From Kalmanozyma brasiliensis GHG001 (taxonomy: Eukaryota > Basidiomycota > Ustilaginomycetes > Ustilaginales), in contig NW_015961964.1 of assembly GCF_000497045.1 (NCBI RefSeq), positions 1-64,000 on the forward strand: a stretch of 64,000 bases of DNA, read 5' to 3'. Positions 19,953-27,600 of the stretch are shown piece after piece (within the stretch, counting starts at the first letter, position 1; every line of letters begins with the position of its first letter). The notes below the pieces were generated by a model. It was not told the DNA's origin, did no database searches, and saw nothing but the letters and a program-made list of their open reading frames with translations. The position numbers and the translations under genes are program-made.

Positions 19953-22900
19953 ATGGCTCCCCTACTGCTCAAAGTCAAAGGCAACAAGTCCTTCAGCCCC
20001 TTCTCCAACCTGCACGATGAAGAGTCTTTGACACGCACATGGCGCGTATGCACCAAGGTCGCCGCCCATCTCGAACAGGGTCAACGTCTCGAGAACCTCA
20101 GTTGGAGGCTATGGTACCTCCACGACCTCATGGTAGAGAATGACGATGTCAAGAGCAGGCGCGACTTCAAGAAGCTTTCCAAAAGCACAGGAGAGAAGCT
20201 CGACCGTGACAAGGGTCGCGCCATTGGCGAACTCACTGCTCCGCCTTTCCGCAAGACCGACTCCGGCGAAGCACTCCGCCAAAAGGCCGTCGAGCGTCAG
20301 AAGCTTCGCGCCCTCGCCGTCGCCAAGCTCCAAGGCAAGTTCCGCAGTGGTGGCAAGCAAAGCATGAAGGAGATGCAGCACACCTTCGCGCTCGACCCCG
20401 CCGTCAACTTTAAGCAGACTACTGTTGGAAACAAGGACGCATCCAAGGAGTACGCACAGATGCAGCGCCAAAACGGTCCTGTGGGCACCACCAGCAAATT
20501 CCCGCTCACCCTCTCGCCTCAGTCTTCTTTCAGCAACACACGCAACGATGCTTTTGCATCGACGTTCGATACGCAGACCGACACGAGCATGCTCGACACA
20601 GCGGGTAGCTTCGACCACATCATGGCCAGTGCTGGGCTAGGAGATCTGGGCACCGCATCGGGCGGGTACAGGCTCGAAGACATCGAAGCGGCCGAGCGAG
20701 ACCTGCTCCTCAATCATCATATCGACCTCGATGCTCCCCTTGACAGTCTGCTTGCAGGGCTAGGCAACATGGAGGATGTGCAGATGGATTTGGCAGATCT
20801 CGGTTTGCCCGTCACCGACTTGCCCAACTTCAACGCTCCCTTCGACCAGAGCGTGTCCGAAATGCTTGCACCCCAGAATCTATCGACGGCTGCTTCGACT
20901 TCCAACCGTCCGACAGGACCAGCCAAGCTGAAGCAAATCAAGAGGAAGAAGACCGACCCCCAACCACAAAAGGTGGCATCAGAGCTCGCAAGGAAGAAGG
21001 CAGAAGAACTTCGAACCATGCGCAAACTGGCAGAACAGACTCAGCGCACGCACATTCAGAACACCTCGAGGCCCGAGTCGAAAGAAGGATCGCCGGAGGG
21101 AAGCGTGGGAAGCAGTTGGAGCGTACCGAACGGCGAAGCCCAGCCTGACTGGCTCAATTCGGCCACGTCGCTGTACGGCACCAACCTTGGTCACTCTCAG
21201 AGCTTGCCGGAGGGTGCTCACCTGCCCCTGTCTGGGTATGGCGCTGCCAACAACCTACACATCGACACTTCAGTATCAACCGTTCAAGCTGGTGCCATGA
21301 GGCCGCCGCTCTTTGGTGCGCGCGGTACATCGGTGTCTGTACCCACCACTCCCTTGCTCGCGCCCGAAGCTGGACCCTTCCAAGGTGCTGACCGACCCGT
21401 CGACTCGCTCTCGGCACCTTCGTCGCCGACTCTGCGGCCCGCTCTCGCCAACATCGGCCGATCGGGATCGAGCCCTGGTCCGTCCACCAGTGGCAGCAAC
21501 CTCAAAGCAGCCATGAAGAGACACTCGACGGATGGCGCCTTGATCGGCGCCGATGGCCTGCCCAAGCCCAAGGGACGTGGTCGTCGTAGCATCGCCGGTT
21601 CGATCGCCTTCACCGCCATCAACCCGGACCTCAACAACAAGAGGCCAGATGGTCTGCCGGCGGGGAGCAGCACACCCAGTGCCTCGTTCGCATCCGGAAG
21701 TGCGCACCCCACGCAGGCGCAATGCACTAATTGTGGCGCCACATCGACCCCGCTCTGGCGACGTGATCCCAATGACTTGCTGCTTTGCAATGCCTGCGGT
21801 CTCTATCTGAAGCTGCACAAGACACCTCGACCCAAGAGTCTCAAGAACCACCACAGTCACTCGCACTCGGGCCACATCACGCCATCTGCGACGCCGGGTG
21901 GCGCGTCTGCCCCTGGATCCAGAGCCGGATCGCCGTCGCGCCCCGGCTCGCCCAGCGCTGAGGACATGATGTCGTGCTTCAACTGCGGCACCTACACGAC
22001 GCCGCTGTGGAGGAAGGACGATGCGGGTCACACGGTCTGCAATGCTTGCGGACTGTATCTCAAGCTGCACAACGAGCATCGACCCGTGACGATGCGAGCC
22101 GACGTGATCAAGAAGCGATCGAGGTACGACGAGAAGCGAGGCCGCGCTTCGGCAGCCAGCTCCCGACGCACCTCGCCGCAACCGCAGAGCGCGACTTCGG
22201 CACCTGATGTTTCCATTCCGACCGGCTCGCTGCGGCTGGACGAGCCCATGGCGGTCGACAAGCCGAATCGGGCCAAGTCCAATTCGGTCACCTTCCAGCT
22301 GCAGCCCGAGATTCGAGGGATCGACACGGCGTCAGCTTCGGCGCCGTCCGCGTCGTCCGTGTCGGCTCCAGGATCCGCTTCTTTCCCTGGATCTGGATGG
22401 CCATCGCTCGGCATGGGAACGGAGAACAACCGTGGAAACCCGAACATCGCACATCAGCTCAACGATGCCTTTGCCACGGCTGTCAACCGCTTTTCGACGG
22501 GTGTGCCTATCCAGCCGCAGCAGCAACAGCAGCAACAGCCGAGCACATCGCCCGTGCCTGCTACCACGGAAGGTGCCCCCTCCTCCTCATCAGCACCATC
22601 GCAGTTCGGCTGGTCCCCATGGTCGCACCCGCAACAGCAACCGCAACAGCAACCATCAGGCCCACCCTCCATGTCCGGCTCGAACAGCACCCCGGCTTCA
22701 TCCACTGCATCGGCCACCTCGCCGCCCATCCCGCTCAACGTCACCGCCGCACCCGGCCAAACGGACATCCAAACCCTCCAAGCGGCCTTCTCGGCCCACC
22801 CCGCGTTGGCATACGCAGTGCACCAGGCGGCTGAAAAGTTCCCCGCCTTTTTCGCGCAGAACCCCATGGGCGCTACCGCGTCCGTTGCTGCCGCTGCGGG

Positions 22901-23177
22901 GATTCATAATCCGTTTGCGAGCGCGTTTCTGCCCCCCGGCGGCAACACTGGTGAGCCCGCGGCGAGAGGAGGGGAAGAGTTGGGCAACACCGTTGAGATC
23001 GCCGGTGGTGTGGGTACGCCCAGCAATCTAGGTGGGGACAGCGTCATGTTGGATCTGGCTACGCCTGGGTCGATGGGTCGGCCAGGGAGCAGTAATGGAC
23101 CGAGTGGGAGGGAGATGTTAGGGGAGAGTGTGGATTTGGGTGAGGGGGGGACGCCACAGGGTGGCAGCTGGTGGTGA
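19953..23177 (+). CDS. GATA transcription factor, AreA/Gaf1-type N-terminus, two fingers
   Basis: 1074-residue nuclear factor. The N-terminus carries the DUF1752-type motif of nitrogen GATA factors: TRTWRVCTKVAAHLEQGQ followed by RLENLSWRLWYLHDL, residues about 30-65. Two complete C-x2-C-x17/18-C-x2-C GATA fingers start at Cys591 (CTNCGATSTPLWRRD) and Cys675 (CFNCGTYTTPLWRKDD). The second is followed by a basic arm (HRPVTMRADVIKKRSRYDEK). The linker is His/Ser/Gly-rich and lacks the Cys cluster expected in siderophore repressors of the Urbs1/SreA/Fep1 type, so nitrogen-type regulation is the better guess. Gln runs lie near residues 851-860 and 895-905. A Nit2/AreA-equivalent role is inferred, not shown. 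The start context (aacaATGG) is good. Confidence 0.9.
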   Translation: MAPLLLKVKGNKSFSPFSNLHDEESLTRTWRVCTKVAAHLEQGQRLENLSWRLWYLHDLMVENDDVKSRRDFKKLSKSTGEKLDRDKGRAIGELTAPPFRKTDSGEALRQKAVERQKLRALAVAKLQGKFRSGGKQSMKEMQHTFALDPAVNFKQTTVGNKDASKEYAQMQRQNGPVGTTSKFPLTLSPQSSFSNTRNDAFASTFDTQTDTSMLDTAGSFDHIMASAGLGDLGTASGGYRLEDIEAAERDLLLNHHIDLDAPLDSLLAGLGNMEDVQMDLADLGLPVTDLPNFNAPFDQSVSEMLAPQNLSTAASTSNRPTGPAKLKQIKRKKTDPQPQKVASELARKKAEELRTMRKLAEQTQRTHIQNTSRPESKEGSPEGSVGSSWSVPNGEAQPDWLNSATSLYGTNLGHSQSLPEGAHLPLSGYGAANNLHIDTSVSTVQAGAMRPPLFGARGTSVSVPTTPLLAPEAGPFQGADRPVDSLSAPSSPTLRPALANIGRSGSSPGPSTSGSNLKAAMKRHSTDGALIGADGLPKPKGRGRRSIAGSIAFTAINPDLNNKRPDGLPAGSSTPSASFASGSAHPTQAQCTNCGATSTPLWRRDPNDLLLCNACGLYLKLHKTPRPKSLKNHHSHSHSGHITPSATPGGASAPGSRAGSPSRPGSPSAEDMMSCFNCGTYTTPLWRKDDAGHTVCNACGLYLKLHNEHRPVTMRADVIKKRSRYDEKRGRASAASSRRTSPQPQSATSAPDVSIPTGSLRLDEPMAVDKPNRAKSNSVTFQLQPEIRGIDTASASAPSASSVSAPGSASFPGSGWPSLGMGTENNRGNPNIAHQLNDAFATAVNRFSTGVPIQPQQQQQQQPSTSPVPATTEGAPSSSSAPSQFGWSPWSHPQQQPQQQPSGPPSMSGSNSTPASSTASATSPPIPLNVTAAPGQTDIQTLQAAFSAHPALAYAVHQAAEKFPAFFAQNPMGATASVAAAAGIHNPFASAFLPPGGNTGEPAARGGEELGNTVEIAGGVGTPSNLGGDSVMLDLATPGSMGRPGSSNGPSGREMLGESVDLGEGGTPQGGSWW

Positions 23178-23961
23178 AAATAAGCCAGGAGATGGAGGAG
23201 AAGGTGACAGTCACATGCGAGTATCAATGGTGATCTTTTATGCATCGTCCACTTTGTGCACGTTGAGATCGCATACCTGTGATGAGCTTTGCCCCACCGG
23301 AACAGGTTCCTAACAGTCATCTGCCGTTGCTTGAACTGGATGACATTTCGTTGGCTTGATTTCGAATAGCGATCTTGTGAAGACGTTCGCGATCATCAAG
23401 TGTGAGCCGTTGCTGACAGTCCGAGTTGTCGAATTGGACGACTCCCGTCGAATTCGCGATCTTGTGATGTAACGTTTGGAAAATCTTCACTCCATCCCTT
23501 CTGGACCGTCAGCATGCTGGATCATCTCTCGGTTTCTGGTGGACTGCGAGGCACCTTGCGTCGCCACGAAAACCCGCCGCACCTGGTGATTGAGCTTGCT
23601 TGGGCTCCATCATTCCATCTCATCGCAGATTTGACCGAGAAAATCATCTCTGCTGTGGCTGACGCCGATGGCCCTTCGTCGCCACGTCAGACCTTGTGGT
23701 TGAGCTTGGTCTGTCTCGTTCCAGCTTATCGTAAAGTCTCTTCTCACAATCCTACACACCACCTGTTGACCTCGAAAGGGGGCATGCATCGCCACGCAGC
23801 TGCGCCGACTTGGAATTTTCTTGTGATGAGCGCTGTCTACATGTCTTCGAGTGGTGTGCCCTGCATTCTTGGTTCGCTGCCCAACCTCTGGAGCACGCAA
23901 AGAGGGCGTTTTGCGGCTGCGCAGTTGCACCCACGAACGTCATCCTCCCGATGCGGACGCA
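23178..23961. other. Convergent intergenic region with degenerate repeats
   Basis: Lies between two genes that end towards each other. There is no coding frame of protein-like quality. It contains a 20-nt near-repeat (TCGAAT..GCGATCTTGTGA at 23362-23380 and 23448-23467) and a diverged tandem repeat at about 23521-23850, listed separately. Confidence 0.5.
23521..23850. repeat. Diverged tandem repeat, about 115-bp units
   Basis: TCGCCACG recurs at 23561, 23679 and 23789, and ATCATCTCT recurs at 23521 and 23643. GAGCTTG-containing stretches follow the first two TCGCCACG copies at matching distances. The pattern fits two to three strongly diverged tandem copies of about 110-122 bp. An alignment would be needed to set the boundaries. 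Confidence 0.45.
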
Positions 23962-26406
23962 TTAGCGCTCCGACGCCGTCCACAACCGCCCCAACTCAAG
24001 CACTCTCCTGCTCCTCAAATCGAACGCGGCTAGGTCGGCGTCGAAGTTCCTCCCCGCATCCTCGGTCGTCAGCACCTGGGATCGATAGCACAGTTCGACG
24101 TTGGCGCCGTTGGCCGCGCTCGCATGCGCCACCAGGGTCAATCTGGACGGTTCGGGAGGGGGAAGTCCCGGTCCGAGTCGGCGCGGAGGTTTTTTGATGG
24201 GCGAAGAGGGGGCTAGACGGGAGAGGGAGAGGTTCGTGAGGCTGACCACGTCCCCGGGTCGCAGTTGGGTTGGGGTGAACGTAGTGTGTGCATCAGGGGA
24301 GGAGGTAGAGGGGTTGGGGGTGGTCCAATCGCGCGCCAGACTGCCCCATAGTACAACTTGGAACAGACACCGCTCCGCGATCTCATCGACCAATTTCCAC
24401 TCTGCGGACTCGGAATCGACTAGTCGCGGGACGGTGGACATGCTCCCGTCCATAACGAGCAGTTGTACCCTTTCAGTCCGCCCATCTCCCACGACGCTAG
24501 TGTGGGAGGCCGCCTCGGTGAATGCCCGGCTTCCACCCCGCAGCTCGCCTCTCCCAGTGAAGGATTTTGCTGCGGGAGGCGGAGGCTCGACAGCAAACTT
24601 CGAGCGAACACGCGAGGCCTCCCCCACCTCCTTGACTACGACTAGGAGGTTGACCCTGGAACTCACACCTCCGACCTCGCCAAACCGCGCCCGAGATCCC
24701 CCGGACGTCGGGGGCAGATAGTGTGAGGGGTTCGCCAGGATCCGCGAGACAGGCGTGATGGTCGACAATGCGAAATGCAACGTCGGCGGTGGGAGGATGG
24801 ACTGCTGCGCCAGGGAGGACAGTGAGTCTTCCCGAAAGGCGAGCGAGTCGTGTGAGGCCGAAGTGGCGTTCATTGTTGGCAGCTTGTGTAGGGACGGTTC
24901 TGCAAGGCGGGTGGGTGCGTGGGGTATCGGCGCCGCGGGTCGGGCTGCGACAGCGGTTGGCATGGGGCCGACGGAGATCGAAGCGGAGGCCGGGTGCGGT
25001 TCAGACTCAGGAGGTTGTGCGAGGTGAGATGCTGTGGAGATGGATCCGATCGATGTAGACCCGCGTGAGCGTCGGAAGAATGTGAAGCGGCACGTGGCTT
25101 GCGGCGCACCAGCGGCGGGGACAGGTGGTCGAATCTGGAGTGAGGACGCGGACTGCGTGGCTGCCGAGGTGGACTCTGTGATGTCTGCTGCTGATGTGTT
25201 TGCGGGAATGGCTGCTGTTTGTGCCGATGCTGTCGTGTGAGTTGCGAGGCGAGAGGGGATGCCTGCGAGGAAGGCCAGATCGGACCAGTCTCTGTGCAGT
25301 TCTGGCTTGTGAACGATCGCGATGGTTGACGTCTCGGCCTCGACTGTGCCCAGTGGTATCGACCCGGACGTATGATCGTTCGCTTGTGTCGGCGGGATGA
25401 CACTTTGTGATGCAATCGAGCGACTGCTTTCTCCCGCCTCTTCAGGAAGCTCCTCCTCGCTCTCGCTGTCCTCTCCAACCACCACCCGACTCTTGTCCTC
25501 TGCCGCTTCCGACTCCTCGTCCATGCTGATGCCTGCGGCCTTTTCTGCCGTCTGATTGCGACTTCTGTTCCCACTCGCTGTCTGGAAAACCACACCACGA
25601 GCTTCAGTGGGGTGCACCCGTCGCTCAGGCGTCTCGATGACCACCACGGGGCTCTCCCGTATCCTCACCCGTTTGAGCGCCCGACTCGCTTCCTCTCTGT
25701 CCCCGTCATCGACCGTAGCGACTCCAGCCTTCTGTAAATCCTCCGAGAGCACACTGACAGGCGCATCAGACAGCTCGGATCGCGCCAGAGACTCCTCGTC
25801 GAGCGGGTGGCCGTGCGGATCGACCGAGTCGGGGACGATCTCTGTCGTGTCGTTGCCGATTGGTCGCCTTTCGTCTGCGAGGGTTTGAGCCGGGAGGAAT
25901 GGCGCATCGGAGGGCATGACGTACTCGTCTCCGTTCTCGAGCGGATCATCGTGGCTGCAACGTGGGTCCACGGAGTCGGGCACCGTCTCGACCGCGGCAT
26001 CCTTCGAGTGTGTGGGCCGGGTCTCGTCGGCCAAGATGCGAGCTGGAGGTGCCACGTCGGATAGTGCGAGCGAGTCGTCCTGCTCGTCATCGATGAGCTC
26101 GTGGTAATTTGGATCAACTGAGTCGGGAACGAGATCGATATCGCCCTCGTCCTGGTGTGTGGGCCGCGTTTCGTCTGCCACCACTCGAGGTTGCGGCTGA
26201 GCAACCGTAAAGCTCGCCCATCCTCTCGAATGCGTCTGTGGCGCCGAATCGAACTGCGAAAGGCTGGGTGGGGGGAGAAAGACCAGGCTGCGCATGATCA
26301 TCTCAGCGCCCACAAGGGTGTCATCTTTCCAGCGCGCCAAAGATGGTGGTGTGATGTGCTCGGTGGGACGAGGAGAAAAGGTGTTGTTCTCAACCAACAC
26401 CCTCAT
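23962..26406 (-). CDS. Uncharacterised protein, three internal repeats, OB-fold-like C-terminus
   Basis: 814 residues, mostly acidic and disordered. At about residues 73-205 three repeats of about 49 residues each hold an ADETRPTH-like element followed by VPDSVDP. The C-terminal 170 residues look like one beta-barrel domain: VQLLVMDGS, FQVVLWGSLARDW, LRPGDVVSLTNLSLSRL, then RLTLVAHAS and ELCYRSQV. That order is typical of OB folds in single-strand DNA-binding proteins, which suggests a genome-maintenance role; this is inference only. The ATG at 26406 (MRVLVENNTFSP) is preferred over the in-frame ATG at 26532, because the upstream 42 residues would overlap the coding start of the divergent splicing-factor gene. 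Confidence 0.72.
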   Translation of the reverse strand: MRVLVENNTFSPRPTEHITPPSLARWKDDTLVGAEMIMRSLVFLPPPSLSQFDSAPQTHSRGWASFTVAQPQPRVVADETRPTHQDEGDIDLVPDSVDPNYHELIDDEQDDSLALSDVAPPARILADETRPTHSKDAAVETVPDSVDPRCSHDDPLENGDEYVMPSDAPFLPAQTLADERRPIGNDTTEIVPDSVDPHGHPLDEESLARSELSDAPVSVLSEDLQKAGVATVDDGDREEASRALKRVRIRESPVVVIETPERRVHPTEARGVVFQTASGNRSRNQTAEKAAGISMDEESEAAEDKSRVVVGEDSESEEELPEEAGESSRSIASQSVIPPTQANDHTSGSIPLGTVEAETSTIAIVHKPELHRDWSDLAFLAGIPSRLATHTTASAQTAAIPANTSAADITESTSAATQSASSLQIRPPVPAAGAPQATCRFTFFRRSRGSTSIGSISTASHLAQPPESEPHPASASISVGPMPTAVAARPAAPIPHAPTRLAEPSLHKLPTMNATSASHDSLAFREDSLSSLAQQSILPPPTLHFALSTITPVSRILANPSHYLPPTSGGSRARFGEVGGVSSRVNLLVVVKEVGEASRVRSKFAVEPPPPAAKSFTGRGELRGGSRAFTEAASHTSVVGDGRTERVQLLVMDGSMSTVPRLVDSESAEWKLVDEIAERCLFQVVLWGSLARDWTTPNPSTSSPDAHTTFTPTQLRPGDVVSLTNLSLSRLAPSSPIKKPPRRLGPGLPPPEPSRLTLVAHASAANGANVELCYRSQVLTTEDAGRNFDADLAAFDLRSRRVLELGRLWTASER
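25806..26190 (-). repeat. Three tandem coding repeats of about 147 nt
   Basis: Within the OB-fold-like gene, the codons for VPDSVDP recur about every 147 nt (near 26112, 25965 and 25819) and those for ADETRP or ADERRP recur at a similar spacing. The spacer between the conserved blocks differs in sequence, so the selected parts appear to be two short linear motifs. Confidence 0.7.
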
Positions 26407-26515
26407 CTCAAAAAAGTCCCCACTGCTCCACTTTTTTAAAAAACCCTGCATGCACCTGCATCTCTTCTCATCACCATCATCACCCCTCGAAGCACAGCTC
26501 ACCCACTGGCCCGGC

Positions 26516-27472
26516 ATGCAGGGCTTCAACATGGGCCGCTATCGGCCGCCCACCTCCGACCCTCGCACTGACGCCTTCAACACCACCAATCCGCTCTCTC
26601 GCCGCACCCGCCCGGACGGCGCGCTGGTGGTGCGATTCGAACTGCCCTTCAACGTTTTTTGCGCCCACTGCGCGCGGCATATCGCCCAAGGTGTACGGTT
26701 CAACGCGGAAAAGAGGCAGGTGGGCGAGTATCTGAGTAGCAAGATCTGGGGTTTCACGTGCAAGTGCACCTGTGGGGGAAGGTTTGAGATCCGCACGGAC
26801 CCGGAGAACGCGAGGTATGTGGTTGGAGAGGGAGCCAAGAGGCAGGAGCAGGAGTGGGATCCGGAGGAGAACGGCGGGCATCCGATATACGATAGTGAAG
26901 CAAAGGCGGATGCCCAGGGGAAGCAGGACGCGTTTGCGGTGGTGGAGAAGCAAACGAAGGAAAAGTCAAAGGCAAAAGAGCGACAGAAGAGGCTTGAGGA
27001 GTTGGAACAGGAGCAGGAAAGGACGTGGAGCGATCCGTACAGTGTCAATGCCAGGCTGAGGAGCGGGTTCAGGAATGAGAAGCGCGCGAGGGTGGAGCAG
27101 CTGGGGAGGGACTTGGAACTCAAGCGGAGGATCGGGTGGAGTGAGGAGAGTGTGTTGGTGCACAGGACGCCGAGGTCGGACGTGCGAGATGGTAAGGCGT
27201 GGGAGGAAGCGAGGAGACGCACGAGGGATGCGAATGGAAGCAAAGCCGGATCTGCATCAACGAAGACCAATGACAGCAAAGCGAACTCGACGACTGCAGC
27301 ACAGCGATTGCGGACGACGCTGGTCGCCAACACGGTCAAGAAGCAGGACCCCTTTCTGAGGCAGATGCGAACACAGACGCAGGCAGAGTCACGCTCTTCT
27401 TCTGCAGCAGCGGGCAAACGCAAGCTCGTGCAAACCCGGCCATCGTCCTCGTCACGGCCAAGAGACAGCTGA
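26516..27472 (+). CDS. saf4: CWC16-family splicing factor, CCDC130/Saf4-like
   Basis: 318-residue nuclear protein of the Yju2/CCDC130 family, which associates with the spliceosome around the catalytic steps. The diagnostic N-terminal block is present: RYRPP, NTTNPLSRRTRPDGALVVRF, ELPFNVFCAHCARHIAQGVR, FNAEKRQVGEY, then FEIRTDPENARYVV and GAKRQEQEWDPEE. The first zinc pair is CAHC; the second is an unusual CKCTC where most relatives have CxxC or HxxC. A charged coiled coil (KEKSKAKERQKRLEELEQEQ) and a basic, disordered tail follow. The ATG at 26516 (MQGFNMGRYRPP) fits family starts; the open frame reaches 26294, but that part overlaps the divergent gene and looks noncoding. The Met at 26531 (MGRYRPP) is an alternative start. 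Confidence 0.88.
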   Translation: MQGFNMGRYRPPTSDPRTDAFNTTNPLSRRTRPDGALVVRFELPFNVFCAHCARHIAQGVRFNAEKRQVGEYLSSKIWGFTCKCTCGGRFEIRTDPENARYVVGEGAKRQEQEWDPEENGGHPIYDSEAKADAQGKQDAFAVVEKQTKEKSKAKERQKRLEELEQEQERTWSDPYSVNARLRSGFRNEKRARVEQLGRDLELKRRIGWSEESVLVHRTPRSDVRDGKAWEEARRRTRDANGSKAGSASTKTNDSKANSTTAAQRLRTTLVANTVKKQDPFLRQMRTQTQAESRSSSAAAGKRKLVQTRPSSSSRPRDS

Positions 27473-27600
27473 AAGGAAGTCCAACTCTCACCACACACTA
27501 CAACAATGATACCCAACTGCACGATACCCATTCTTCATCTCGCATTATCGCATTCTCTAGTCATACAAAGGTCGTTCAACCAGTCCATCGTTGTGATCCG

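Noticed and set aside
19953..23177. Identity as the siderophore repressor Urbs1/SreA
   Set aside because: Two GATA fingers fit, but the Cys-rich linker between them is absent and the N-terminus is of the AreA/Gaf1 nitrogen type.
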